The notes: a model not told the origin generated them from the sequence alone. A DNA stretch of 64,000 nt from Lamellibrachia columna (GCA_963662155.1 OY759266.1:61340911-61404910), one strand, 5' to 3'. Shown: positions 22,898-34,610, numbered from the stretch's first letter. Numbers and translations: made by a program.

Positions 22898-23752
22898 ATA
22901 GCCATAGACTGGACAATGAAAAGATCCACAGAACACCATCGTACTGGGATCCAGTGGAAATTGTTCTCACAACTAGAAGACTTGGATTTTGCAGATGATC
23001 TAGCACTACTCTCAGAAACACATAAACACATGCAACAAAAAACAGAAAGGCTTCAAGAAAAAAGCAGCCAACTGGGTCTTAAGATCAATGTGGGAAAGAC
23101 AAAGGTGATGAAAGTCAACAGCAGATCCTCCGAACCCATCTCACTAGAAAGTGGTACTGTTGAGGAAGTACAAGACTTCATCTACCTCGGGAGCAACATC
23201 AGTACAAATGGTGGAGCTGACAAAGATGTGGAGCTACGCATCAATAAAGCTCGCCATGCCTTCAGAAACTTACGCCCTGTATGGCTCTCTTCCCAACTAT
23301 CCATAAACACTAAGATCCGCATTTTCAACACCAACGTTAAACTAGTTCTTCTCTATGGCTGTGAAACGTGGAAAACTACTCAGTCTCTCAACAACAAACT
23401 CCAAGTCTTCATCAACAGTCGCCTCCGATACATCCTTAAGGTATGGTGGCCTAACAAAATATCAAATAAAGAGCTCTGGAAGAAAACCAAACAGGAAGAA
23501 ATAAGCACTACAATCAAGAGGAGAAAATGGAGCTGGATTGGCCACACACTCAGAAAAGATCCAACAAATACAACCAAACAAGCACTGGACTATAACCCAC
23601 AAGGAAAGAGAAGACAAGGAAGGCCAAAAATCAACTGGAGACGCTCCACACTACAAGATCTTGATAAAGTGGGGGTCACCTGGCAAGAGGCCAAAGCTCT
23701 AGCCCAGAAGAGAGTGAGGTGGAGAAACATGGTTGACGCCCTATGCTCCTGA
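22898..23752 (+). pseudogene. 5'-truncated endonuclease-RT LINE, C-terminal half with open frame
   Basis: An unbroken frame of at least 278 codons starts within the RT palm. It holds the catalytic LDFADDLALLSETHKHMQ, KINVGKTKVM, DFIYLGSNISTNGGAD (thumb), YGCETWKTT, RRKWSWIGHTLRKDP, GKRRQGRPKINWRR and the terminal VRWRNMVDALCS, with stop TGA at 23750-23752. This is the common animal LINE type with WIGHTLRK and RGRPK C-terminal motifs; I cannot assign its clade. The short TTAAGTTAAGTTTAAA region after the stop is probably its 3' tail. 5' truncation removed the fingers and endonuclease. Confidence 0.85.
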
Positions 23753-23942
23753 AGGGGCCAAGAGGATTAAGTTAAGTTTAAATAGTTGATCACAGAAATC
23801 GCAATGTACACACTCATGCACGCACGCACGCACGTACGCATGCACGAAAAGCAACAACAATAAAAGCGACAGTAACTACAGCACATGTAAAACGGGAGCA
23901 CAGCACTATTACGCATCCTTGTTAATTCTTGCCTGCCTATTA

Positions 23943-26935
23943 GGGTGCTCCCTGTTGTGGCAGTAGTAGTGCTCCCTGTTGTGGCAGTAGTAGTGCCCCC
24001 TGTTGTGGCAGTAGTAGTGCTCCCTGTTGTGGCAGTAGTAGTGCCCCCTGTTGTGGCAGTAGTAGTGCTCCCTGTTGTGGCAGTAGTAGTGCTCCCTGTT
24101 GTGGCAGTAGTAGTGCTCCCTGTTGTGGCAGTAGTAGTGCTCCCTGTTGTGGCAGTAGTAGTGCCCCCTGTTGTGGCAGTAGCAGTGCCCCCTGTTGTGG
24201 CAGTAGTAGTGCTCCCTGTTGTGGCAGTAGTAGTGCTCCGTGTTGTGGCAGTAGTAGTGCTCCCTGTTGTGGCAGTAGTAGTGCCCCCTGTTGTGGCAGT
24301 AGTAGTGCTCCCTGTTGTGGCAGTAGTAGTGCTCCCTGTTGTGGCAGTAGTAGTGCTCCCTGTTGTGGCAGTAGTAGTGCCCCTGTTGTGGCAGTAGTAG
24401 TGCCCCCTGTTGTGGCAGTAGTAATGACCCCTATTGTGGCAGTAGTAGTGCTCCCTATTGTGACAGTAGTAGTGCCCCCTGTTGTGGCAGTAGTAGTGCC
24501 CCTGTTGTGGCAGTAGTAGTGCCCCCTGTTGTGGCAGTAGTAGTGCCCCCTGTTGTGGCGGTAGTAGTGCCCCTGTTGTGGCGGTAGTAGTGCCCCCTGT
24601 TGTGGCAGTAGTAGTGCCCCCTGTTGTGGCAGTAGCAGTGCCCCCTGTTGTGGCAGTAGCAGTGCCCCCTGTTGTGGCAGTAGCAGTGCCCCCTGTTGTG
24701 GCAGTAGCAGTGCCCCCTGTTGTGGCAGTAGCAGTGCCCCCTGTTGTGGCAGTAGCAGTGCCCCCTGTTGTGGCAGTAGCAGTGCCCCCTGTTGTGGCAG
24801 TAGTAGTGCCCCTGTTGTGGCAGTAGTAGTGCCCCCTGTTGTGGCAGTAGTAGTGCCCCCTGTTGTGGCAGTAGTAGTGCCCCCTGTTGTGGCAGTAGTA
24901 GTGCCCCCTGTTGTGGCAGTAGTAGTGCTCCCTGTTGTGGCAGTAGTAGTGCCCCCTGTTGTGGCAGTAGTAGTGCTCCCTGTTGTGGCAGTAGTAGTGC
25001 CCCCTGTTGTGGCAGTAGTAGTGCCCCTGTTGTGGCAGTAGTAGTGCCCCCTGTTGTGGCAGTAGTAGTGCCCCTTGTTGTGGCAGTAGTAGTGCCCCCT
25101 GTTGTGGCAGTAGTAGTGCCCCCTGTTGTGGTAGTAGTAGTGCCCCCTGTTGTGGCAGTAGTAGTGCCCCCTGTTGTGGCAGTAGCAGTGCCCCCTGTTG
25201 TGGCAGTAGCAGTGCCCCCTGTTGTGGCAGTAGTAGTGCCCCCTGTTGTGGCAGTAGTAGTGCCCCTGTTGTGGCAGTAGTAGTGCCCCCTGTTGTGGCA
25301 GTAGCAGTGCCCCCTGTTGTGGCAGTAGCAGTGCCCCCTGTTGTGGCAGTAGTAGTGCCCCTGTTGTGGCAGTAGTAGTGCCCCCTGTTGTGGCAGTAAC
25401 AGTGCCCCCTGTTGTGGCAGTAGCAGTGCCCCCTGTTGTGGCAGTAGCAGTGCCCCCTGTTGTGGCAGTAGCAGTGCCCCTGTTGTGGCAGTAGTAGTGC
25501 CCCCTGTTGTGGCAGTAGTAGTGCCCCCTGTTGTGGCAGTAGTAGTGCCCCCTGTTGTGGCAGTAGTAGTGCCCCCTGTTGTGGCAGTAGCAGTGCCCCC
25601 TGTTGTGGCAGTAGTAGTGCTCCCTGTTGTGGCAGTAGTAGTGCTCCGTGTTGTGGCAGTAGTAGTGCTCCCTGTTGTGGCAGTAGTAGTGCCCCCTGTT
25701 GTGGCAGTAGTAGTGCTCCCTGTTGTGGCAGTAGTAGTGCTCCCTGTTGTGGCAGTAGTAGTGCTCCCTGTTGTGGCAGTAGTAGTGCCCCTGTTGTGGC
25801 AGTAGTAGTGCCCCCTGTTGTGGCAGTAGTAATGACCCCTGTTGTGGCAGTAGTAGTGCTCCCTATTGTGACAGTAGTAGTGCCCCCTGTTGTGGCAGTA
25901 GTAGTGCCCCTGTTGTGGCAGTAGTAGTGCCCCCTGTTGTGGCAGTAGTAGTGCCCCCTGTTGTGGCGGTAGTAGTGCCCCTGTTGTGGCAGTAGTAGTG
26001 CCCCCTGTTGTGGCAGTAGTAGTGCCCCCTGTTGTGGCAGTAGCAGTACCCCCTGTTGTGGCAGTAGCAGTGCCCCCTGTTGTGGCAGTAGCAGTGCCCC
26101 CTGTTGTGGCAGTAGCAGTGCCCCCTGTTGTGGCAGTAGCAGTGCCCCCTGTTGTGGCAGTAGTAGTGCCCCTGTTGTGGCAGTAGTAGTGCCCCCTGTT
26201 GTGGCAGTAGTAGTGCCCCCTGTTGTGGCAGTAGTAGTGCCCCCTGTTGTGGCAGTAGTAGTGCCCCCTGTTGTGGCAGTAGTAGTGCCCCCTGTTGTGG
26301 CAGTAGTAGTGCTCCCTGTTGTGGCAGTAGTAGTGCCCCCTGTTGTGGCAGTAGTAGTGCCCCTGTTGTGGCAGTAGTAGTGCCCCCTGTTGTGGCAGTA
26401 GTAGTGCCCCCTGTTGTGGCAGTAGTAGTGCCCCCTGTTGTGGCAGTAGTAGTGCCCCCTGTTGTGGTAGTAGTAGTGCCCCCTGTTGTGGCAGTAGTAG
26501 TGCCCCCTGTTGTGGCAGTAGTAGTGCCCCTGTTGTGGCAGTAGTAGTGCCCCCTGTTGTGGCAGTAGCAGTGCCCCCTGTTGTGGCAGTAGCAGTGCCC
26601 CCTGTTGTGGCAGTAGTAGTGCCCCCTGTTGTGGCAGTAGTAGTGCCCCTGTTGTGGCAGTAGTAGTGCCCCCTGTTGTGGCAGTAGCAGTGCCCCCTGT
26701 TGTGGCAGTAGCAGTGCCCCCTGTTGTGGCAGTAGTAGTGCCCCTGTTGTGGCAGTAGTTGTGCCCCCTGTTGTGGCAGTAACAGTGCCCCCTGTTGTAG
26801 CAGTGCCCCCTGTTGTGGCAGTAGTAGTGTCCCCTGTTGTGGCAGTAGCAGTGCCCCCTGTTGTGGCAGTAGTAGTGCCCCCTGTTGTGGCAGTAGTAGT
26901 GCCCCCTGTTGTGGCAGTAGTAACGCTCTCTGGTA
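23943..26935. repeat. 24-bp satellite array with higher-order structure
   Basis: About 125 copies of a 24-bp unit (CCCCCTGTTGTGGCAGTAGT plus AGTG), with some 23-bp copies. All six frames stay open over long stretches, giving artefactual proteins (VVAVVVPP on plus; GGTTTATT, ALLLPQQG or HYYCHNRG on minus). Rare variants mark larger duplications: the AATGACCCC...CCCTATTGTGACAG block at 24420-24470 recurs at 25830-25880, GTTGTGGTAGTAG at about 25125 recurs at 26465, and GTAACAGTG at about 25395 recurs at 26775. Blocks of about 1.3-1.4 kb were therefore duplicated. Confidence 0.97.
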
Positions 26936-27139
26936 GTAGCGTTACAGCACATTTTCGTAAACACAGAAATTCAACCAATCGCAAAGAAATTAAATAACAT
27001 AAAACAAGTAATTATATTAACCACAATCTGTGTTTTTACATGGCTTAATACAACCTCACTTATGTTATTCATAAGTTGTAAAGAATAAACATCTTTTAGG
27101 TGAATTAAGCATGCATAATTTCTTTTGTGTGAAAGTGAA
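26936..27139. other. Short unique spacer
   Basis: AT-rich spacer between the 24-bp array and the outer end of the inverted-repeat structure; nothing recognisable. Confidence 0.5.
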
Positions 27140-27499
27140 ACAGTGAAACCATATAATAGTTATGTATTATCCATTGCAGTCATATTAAAAAAAATTACTT
27201 AATACACAAATCATCAAGTTATTAAAATACGTAAGTACAGATAAAAAATAATGAATTATGATGGGAATCTTTTTATAAGTAAACAAATCTGGTACAGGTA
27301 TGTAAACAAGTGAATAATAAAATAATATTTTGTTTACAAATACTTGATTCTAGTCACTGTCACATTGATGCCGTCCAGTATACATATCTAGTCCATTGTT
27401 GTGCTGCATAAACTGGATCCAATTAGACCGGGAGCCCAGAGCTTTTATTTATGTAAACGAAGATTTGACCCCATGGACTGGGACCCCCCAACATCTCCA

Positions 27500-28400
27500 A
27501 AATGCGTTGCTGCCGTGTCAGGGAGGGTGGGTTGCCCCCGAAATCATCAAATGAAAGGGAGGGAAAGGACATTTATTTATGGGAATGACACCAAGGCTAA
27601 AAACAGTGCCAAATGTTCCATTGGGGTTCCCTGAGTATGGAATGAACAATGCAAGCAAATTTAGGTGGGGATTCCCCCTGCCAGCAACCCCCAAAGGGTG
27701 GGAAAAAGGGGGCATTTATCTCTGGGAATGACACCGATGCAAAAAAAACAGTGTCAAATCTTTCCTTGGGGTTCCCTGAGTACGGAATGATCAATGCCAA
27801 CAATTGTTCCCCCTGCCAGCAACCCCCAAAAGGTGAGAAAGGGGGCACTTATTTAATGGAATGATACTTATTTAGTGGAATGATGTGAAGGATAAAAATG
27901 GTGTTAAATGTGTTCCTGTGGGATCCCTTTGTATGGAATGACTAATGCCAGCAATTTTAGGTAGGGCCTTCCCCCTGCCAGCAACCCCCAAAGGGTAAGA
28001 AAAAGGGGGCATTTATTTTGGGAATGATGCCAAGACTAAAAGCAGTGTCAAATCTTCCCTTGGGGTTCCCTGAGTACGGAAGTACCAATGCCAACAATTT
28101 TAGGTGGGGCCTTCCCCCTGCCAGCAACCCCCAAAGGGTGAGAAAAGGGGGACATTTATTTATGGAAATGACGCCAAGGCTAAAAACAGTGTCAACTCTT
28201 CCCTTGGGGTTCCCTGAGTACTGAATGATCAAAGCCAACAATTTTAGGTGGGGTCTTCCCCTGCCAGCAACCCTCAAAGAGTGAGAAAGTGATATTTTTA
28301 ATGGAATGGCCCCAAGTGTAAATAACAGTGTTAAATCTTCCCTTGGGGTTCCCTGAGTACGGAATGACCAATGCCAGGAATTTTATGTAGGTTTTATCCC
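27500..28400. repeat. Left-arm subrepeats of about 145 bp
   Basis: Six or so diverged copies of a unit with GGAATGACGCCAAGGCTAAA, AACAGTGTCAAATCTTCCCT, TGGGGTTCCCTGAGTACGGA, TTTTAGGTGGGG and CCCTGCCAGCAACCCCCAAA. The same unit recurs inverted at 31250-31720. Frames inside it are repeat artefacts. Confidence 0.88.
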
Positions 28401-28585
28401 CACCAACAACCTAAACCCCCCAGTCCCAGTGGTTATTACTTTATCCCCACCAACAACCTAAACCCCCCAGTCCCAGTGGTTATTACTTTATCCCCACCAA
28501 CAACCTAAACCCCCCAGTCCCAGTGGTTATTACTTTATCCCCACCAACAACCTAAACCCCCCCCAGTCCCAGTGGTTATTACTTC
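28390..28585. repeat. 47-bp tandem repeat, four copies
   Basis: Four near-perfect copies of TTTATCCCCACCAACAACCT AAACCCCCCAGTCCCAGTGG TTATTAC, the last with two extra C. It sits at the inner edge of the left inverted arm. Confidence 0.93.
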
Positions 28586-28628
28586 CATTGCAATCATCGT
28601 GGGTACATAATTTGATCTATCAATGATG

Positions 28629-29815
28629 ATGATTCGAACAACACAGCACTGACACTACTATATTACAACACAGCACTGACACTACTATATTACAACACAG
28701 CACTGACACTACTATATTACAACACAGCACTGACACTACTGTATTACAACACAGCACTGACACTACTGTATTACAACACAGCACTGACACTACTATATTA
28801 CAACACAGCACTGACACTACTATATTACAACACAGCACTGACACTACTATATTACAACACAGCACTGACACTACTATACTACAACACAGCACTGACACTA
28901 CTATACTACAACACAGCACTGACACTACTATATTACAACACAGCACTGACACTACTATACTACAACACAGCACTGACACTACTATACTACAACACAGCAC
29001 TGACACTACTGTACTACAACACAGCACTGACAGTACTGTACTACAACACAGCACTGACACTACTGTACTACAACACAGCACTGACACTACTATACTACAA
29101 CACAGTACTGACACTACTATACTACAACACAGCGCTGACACTACTATACTACAGCACAGCACTGACACTGAGTACTATACTACAGCACAGCACTGACACT
29201 ACTATACTACAACACAGTACTGACACTACTGACTACTATACTACAGCACAGCGCTGACACTACTATACTACAGCACAGCACTGACACTGAGTACTATACT
29301 ACAACACAGCACTGACACTACTATACTACAACACAGTACTGACACTACTATACTACAACACAGTGCTGACACTACTATACTACAACACATCGCCAACACT
29401 ACTATACTACAACACAGTGCTGACACTACTATACTACAACACAGTACTGACACTACTATACTACAACACAGTACTGACACTACTATACTACAACACAGTA
29501 CTGACACTACTATACTACAACACAGCACTGACACTACTATACTACAACACAGCACTGACACTACTATACTACAACACAGCACTGACACTACTATACTACA
29601 ACACAGCACTGACACTACTATACTACAACACAGTACTGATACTACTATACTACAACACTACAACACAGTGCTGACACTACTATGCTACAACACAGTACTG
29701 ATACTACTATACTACAACACTACAACACAGTGCTGACACTACTATACTACAACACAGTACTGACACTACTATGCTACAACACAGTACTGACACTACTATA
29801 CTACAACACATTACA
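28629..29815. repeat. 27-bp satellite array
   Basis: About 43 copies of a 27-bp unit (ACACTACTATACTACAACAC plus AGCACTG). Because 27 is divisible by 3, frames stay open on both strands (SVLCCSIVV on minus, TLLYYNTVL on plus). Variant patches (TATTAC versus TACTAC; GCACTG versus GTACTG) cluster, and 30-36-bp irregular units occur near 29165-29290 and 29650-29730. Confidence 0.96.
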
Positions 29816-30340
29816 AAGTAATCTTGTTAAGAGGCTTTCCAATGAAACACTTGGTTTCTGTATACCTAAAAAAGGAACTTGACAATGTGTACATTCATTG
29901 TTCATTGTCCAATTATATATTCATAAGGAAAACAGCATTATTATTACACGTATTGTTCTAATGAATGCATTAGATGCCATCACTGTCCTCGCTCCATGCA
30001 TTGCCTGACTCTTCGTCCACTGACGTCACTCCCACGCTGTCCCCATCGTCCATAGCAGTGGCTGCGGGGGACTCCAGGAGTGCACTAGTCTTGCTCCAAG
30101 TAGTTTTCAATCTCGTTCCATCCATAGTCGGTGGTACTCACCTCACCAGTCGGATCAGTCTGGTCGGCCCTCTTCCAGATCCTTGCACAAAGTGGGCCCT
30201 TTTGATATGATTGACAAGCATCTTGGTGCATGGGGAAGAGAGGCACAGTTAATCTTCTTTATTCTGGCCGTGGTTCCTTCTCATTGCCACCATTCATGCA
30301 CACGGAGGCCTTGTACCTTGCCTCATTGATGTCAGAGGTT
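29816..30340. other. Unique central region of the foldback structure
   Basis: About 500 bp of non-repetitive sequence, more GC-rich than its surroundings. The minus strand contains peptide-like stretches such as ADQTDPTGEVSTTDYGWNEI, but with stops; it could be a decayed transposase or nothing. I recognise no family. Confidence 0.4.
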
Positions 30341-30347
30341 TTGAAAT

Positions 30348-30652
30348 TGGGTGGACCTCACTAGAATGGCGAGGACGTCAGAATGGGTGGACCTCACTAG
30401 AATGGCGAGGACATCAGTATGGGTGGACCTCACTAGAATGGCGAGGACGTCAGTATGGGTGGACCTCACTAGAATGGCGAGGACGTCAGTATGGGTGGAC
30501 CTCACTAGAATGACGAGGACGTCAGTATGGGTGGACCTCACTAGAATGGCGAGGACGTCAGTATGGGTGGACCTCACTAGAATGGCGAGGATGTCAGTAT
30601 GGGTGGACCTCACTAGAATGGCGAGGACGTCAGTATGGGTGGACCTCACTAG
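30348..30652. repeat. 36-bp tandem repeat
   Basis: About 8.5 copies of GGGTGGACCTCACTAGAATG plus GCGAGGACGTCAGTAT with very few differences. Frames are open on both strands because 36 is divisible by 3; they are not taken as genes. Confidence 0.95.
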
Positions 30653-30921
30653 AACGTTTCTGGAGGAAAACTGTTTACATAGAAGGCAATCAGGGTGTTG
30701 GGTGAGGGTGTCACCTGTGATATGTATGTGATATGTATACTGTCCTATGATTGGCCAGTAGTGCAGCTTATTTCATTCTTCCATGAGGAAATGGGTAAAT
30801 GTTTCCCTGAATGGTCTATGTTTGAGGACCTCCGTCCCACTCTACCACTGGGCCTGGTCAGGTCTTGTTGCAATAAATGTGTGATCATACCCTGATCAAC
30901 GCAGCTTTCGCTCCGAATCTG

Positions 30922-31075
30922 ATCAATGGTGAGAGGTACTTGTCGAGTACCAGGGGGATCTGATCAATGGTGAGAGGTACTTGTCGAGTACCGAGGTGAG
31001 AGGTACTTGTCGAGTACCGAGGTGAGAGGTACTTGTCGAGTACCGAGGTGAGAGGTACTTGTCGAGTACCGAGGG
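30922..31075. repeat. 26-bp tandem repeat with short internal palindrome
   Basis: About five copies of GAGGTGAGAGGTACTTGTCG plus AGTACC; each holds GGTACTTGTCGAGTACC, an inverted repeat (GGTACT/AGTACC). The first two copies include a longer ATCTGATCAATG prefix. Confidence 0.9.
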
Positions 31076-31136
31076 GATTTGTTCACCACAACTGGAACAC
31101 ATCTTCACCAAATGATCCATGGCCCTGACTGCACAT

Positions 31137-31186
31137 GTTGACTTACTGTTGACTTACTGTTGACTTACTGTTGACTTACTGTTGAC
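31137..31186. repeat. 11-bp tandem repeat
   Basis: Four to five copies of GTTGACTTACT, just inside the right inverted arm. Confidence 0.9.
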
Positions 31187-31249
31187 TACGGTTTCATGTA
31201 CATGGATGCCACCATCAATTACTGTTTTTATTCATCGCGTCATTCCATT

Positions 31250-31865
31250 AAATGAATGCCCCTTTTCTAATCTTTTGCGGGTTGCTGGCAGGGGAAGCCC
31301 CACCTAAAATTGGGGGCACTGGACCTGTCGTACTCAGGGGACCATAAGGGAAGATTTGACACTGTTTTTAGCCTTGGCGTCATTCCGTTAAATAAATGCC
31401 CCCCTTTCTCACGCTCTGGGGGTTGTTGGCAGGGGGAAGGCCCCACTTAAAATTGCTGGTATTGGTCATTCCATACTCAGGAACCCCAAGGAAAGATTTG
31501 ACACTGTTTTTAGCATTGGCGTTATTCCCATAAATAAATGCCCCCTTTTCTCACCCTTTGGGGTTGCTGGCAGGGGAAATCCCCACCTACAATTGCTGGC
31601 ATTGGTCATTCCGTACGCAGGGAACCCCAAGGAAAATTTGGCACTGTTTTAGCCTTGGCGCCATTCCCATAAATAAATATACTTTTTTGCCCTCTTTGAC
31701 GGGTGGTTTCAGGGGGAACCCCCCAGCCCAGACCCAGCAGCAACGCATTTTTTCAACGCATTTTTGGGGAGTGGGAGGGTGGTCCCTTCATTCCACGGGG
31801 TCAAACCTTTTGGTGTCGTTTACATAAATAAAAGCTCTCAGCATTGCCAATTTCATCTAATTAAT
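31250..31865. repeat. Right-arm inverted subrepeats
   Basis: About three reverse-complement copies of the left-arm 145-bp unit (AAATAAATGCCCCC, GGGTTGCTGGCAGGGG, TTTGACACTGTTTTTAGCCT), followed by the unique end matching 27440-27520 inverted (CAACGCATTT, CACGGGGTCAAACC, CGTTTACATAAATAAAAGCT). The copy number is lower than in the left arm. Confidence 0.85.
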
Positions 31866-31935
31866 TATAATATTGATTACTGTTTGTAAGGCTATTTGCT
31901 TATCAGCTAAGCCTACTACTTGTCAGCCGCTGTCA

Positions 31936-32080
31936 GTGGGGCATGGTGGTATATTGGTTAGAACACCACTCTCAGTCGAGAGAACCCGAGTTCCAATCCT
32001 AATGCTGTTTCGAATCTTGGGCAATTTTATTCTTGCCACATTGCTGATATGTGAACGAATAGTTTTTGGCAAACAATTAT
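31936..32080 (+). mobile_element. tRNA-derived SINE, internally deleted
   Basis: A tRNA-like head: GGGGCATGGTGGTATATTGG, TTAGAACACC (A-box region), CTCTCAGTCGAGAG (anticodon-arm-like stem) and GAGTTCCAATCC (B box). The body shares TTGCCAC and ATGTGAACGAATAG with the SINE at 38886-39213 but is shorter. It lies inside the segment interrupting the right inverted arm, so that segment arrived as, or later gained, an insertion. Confidence 0.75.
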
Positions 32081-32261
32081 CTTATTTTGTATTATTATAA
32101 AATGTACAAAGGCTAAACACAATGAAACAGTTAACATGTAACAGTATTTAAAACAAATGGAAACTCTCTAAAATGTCTTGTAATGGTGCATTGTTTAAAA
32201 AAATATGTTTTGAGATAATTAAAAAGTAATGTCTTTTTAAAGGTTGTTATGTTTTCTTACA

Positions 32262-32425
32262 GTGTTACCCTACTACATTGTTACCCTACTACATTGTTAC
32301 CCTACTACATTGTTACCCTACTACATTGCATAAAACATAAACTTGTGCTATTCCCCTGAAATAATCATGTGAATGGGACATAAACATGTGTGCTATTCCC
32401 CTGAAATAATCATGTGAATGGGACA
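32262..32425. repeat. 15-bp and roughly 48-bp short tandem repeats
   Basis: Four copies of CTACATTGTTACCCTA-type units (32262-32325), then two copies of a unit with GTGCTATTCCCCTGAAATAA, TCATGTGAATGGGACAT (32343-32425). The rest of 32081-32920 is AT-rich with nothing recognisable. Confidence 0.85.
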
Positions 32426-33150
32426 TGTCAGTTGATATTTTATCACTTCTAATTCCACCTCAAAAGTACCAATTCTAATTATCAATTCCACATTGAAATA
32501 AAATAATAATAATTTGAGTCAAGACACAGACTGACCTCATGACAATACTAAGTGGTGTTCTGGCCCTTGGAATAATGTTTTTACACTTCAGTATTGACAT
32601 CAATATAGTACTTCAATACCAAAAAAGCACAATTTTTAACTTATATGCTTTAATGTTAGTAATAACAAAGAAGTGTAAGTACTGATGTCTCTGTTTCTTT
32701 TTGTCTGTAGCCATCAATGAAAATTCTGTTTAAACACATCCTATGTTACGATAAATACAATTATTGTTATCATCCACTTGGACATTAAGTTGTTATAATT
32801 CTTGTAGCCATCGTGTTTGTTTTCAGGCTGTCTCAAAGATATGGTAAAATCACTTGCATCATCAAGGAGCTCAAGAACCATGTGCATCACATGAATTAAT
32901 GAAGCAATGCTGAGTATTGGGTCCAGTTTATGCAGCACAATAGTGGACTAGATATTTAAACAGGACTGCACCAATGTGACAGTAACTAGAATCCAGCATT
33001 TGTAAACAAAACAGTATAATTTTATTATTAATTTCTTTACATACCTGTACCAGATTTGTTTACTTATAATAAAGATTCCCTTACGATGAATTATTTTTGA
33101 TCTGTACATATTTATTTTAATAACTTTGTTAATTTTCTAACTGCAATGGA

Positions 33151-34144
33151 TCCACCACAACACTGGTCCCCGGGGGTGTTTTCGAGAAGGGAAATGCACG
33201 TTAATTGATTTAAAAAAAATTTACAACAGCAAAGAGTACCAACAAAATGTCAAACATTTTAATATTATAACACATGAATGATGTCCAACAAGTGATTGGT
33301 TTGAGATTACGGAATGAAAGCGGGCAACGACGAAGGTCTACCTTCACTGTCAAAACAGACTGGCTCCCAACTTTTGACCATATGACCCGATTTTCGCGCA
33401 TGTCAACTTTCTTTGGCGAGTGAGCGGTCATGAAACTTGAGGGCATTGTCATCGTCAAACCTCACTTTCACACTAGGTCCAAACTTAGAGGAGGTTCGAA
33501 AACTACACAAGCATGAAATCATGACTACGCCATTGAGCACAAAATGCTGAAGTCCTGCTCAGATCCTTGGCTGCAACAAACAAGATTTAGACTTGTCTAA
33601 CAAACAAGTGTTAGACTTCTGTAAAAAACCTTTTCAAGTTGGGTCGATTTAGATATACTTCCTTTAACGTGTAAAAAAATATTTTTCTGTACCTATGCTA
33701 TGGTAGGCTATAGCTATGGCTATTGTTGATTAATTAACATATTATTTTAATTCATAGATTATTGATACCCTAAATGAGTTGTATGCATTAACGTGCATTG
33801 GACACAGAAAACATAGGCCGTGATCAAGCATAGACAAAGGTGTCAGCTGATGCATGTATAGCAATAATGTATAGCAATAATGTATAGCAATAATGTGCTC
33901 TTAGCTTAATTAAACTTAATTATCAAATAAGAGTAAAGCACAAACAATTTTTTTCAAGCTTAAACGGGGGCATGCGCTCCCCATGCCCCCCTCTGGATCT
34001 GCGCCTGCTCCCGACTCTGCAATCATCTACCAGATCAAAGTCAAATTCAATCTGATTTGAATTTTTCGAGCAGCCTCTTCGTTATGTTGTCGTCATATCA
34101 TTACTGTTGTGCCACTTTTAAGAACGTGAGATTAGTATTTCAGA
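33151..34144. other. Intergenic stretch, no gene
   Basis: No coding signal. A perfect 9-bp inverted repeat GGGGGCATG / CATGCCCCC lies at 33966-33974 and 33982-33990, followed by CTGGATCTGCGCCTG; this GC-rich hairpin looks like the end of a mobile element. Three copies of ATAGCAATAATGT occur at about 33855-33895. Confidence 0.55.
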
Positions 34145-34610
34145 CTAATTTACAATAGTCAATACACGTTTCCTGGTCATAAACGCTTGGTTGATGATGA
34201 ACACGTGCATGCCCGCATGCCCATATGTTCTGGCTTGGCAGTCTATGCCGCACTTGCTGCAGGTGAAGGTAGTAGGTTGAGATGGTGCATGTTTTGCAGA
34301 CCTCTGCTTTCGCTGGTCCCTCTTCTCAGCCAATTGCGTAGATCTTTTATGCTCTGCTTTTCTTAAGCCATCCCGAACAATCAGCTTCCAACTACCTCGA
34401 TCATTAGCAGCTTTCTCCCAGCTGTCTCCCAGCTGTTTCTGTCTCAGTCTGTCACCTTCATGTCATGCTTGCAGGTGCTTTGTAGCAGAGATATGGACGG
34501 CCAGTAGACTGCGTCCTGGTGACATATTCACCATACAGGAGATATTTCTGTATACAATCGTCAGCCATCCGATGAACATGGCCAAGCCATCGCAGACGTA
34601 TCTGGCTTAA
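34145..34610 (-). pseudogene. LINE E ORF2 C-terminus with C2H2-like finger
   Basis: After the array the frame reads LLSQIRLRWLGHVHRMADD, YLLYGEY and TGRPYL, then after breaks QRKQRSAKHAPSQPTTFTCS with KCGIDC and HAGMH, a C2H2-like finger near the C-terminus. A similar RLRW.GH.HRM...LLYGEL order is found at 63335-63829 and in the relic at 55860-56152. Confidence 0.8.

Larger units (their letters stand above)
27160..33150. mobile_element. Candidate foldback element with long repetitive inverted arms
   Basis: The left arm (about 27160-28400) is the reverse complement of the right arm (about 31240-33150, interrupted at about 31865-32925). Matching landmarks: ATCCATTGCAG (27170) with CTGCAATGGAT (33141); TAAACAAATCTGGTACAGGT (27281) with ACCTGTACCAGATTTGTTTA (33042); TGTGCTGCATAAACTGG (27398) with CCAGTTTATGCAGCACA (32923); the CTTTTATTTATGTAAACGA and CAACGCATTT regions; then the 140-150-bp subrepeats. 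The middle (28400-31240) holds several minisatellites and a short unique region. No transposase is recognisable. Foldback DNA transposon or large imperfect palindrome are both possible. Confidence 0.7.

Noticed and set aside
23767..26984. Open frames up to 1065 codons on the minus strand and many on the plus strand
   Set aside because: They are readings of a 24-bp tandem repeat in several frames on both strands at once; no unique protein sequence or start context.
27401..28277. Several 65-106-codon frames around GGCWQGE-like peptides
   Set aside because: Translations of the 145-bp inverted-arm subrepeats on both strands.
28620..29674. SVLCCSIVV and TLLYYNTVL open frames
   Set aside because: 27-bp tandem repeat read on both strands.
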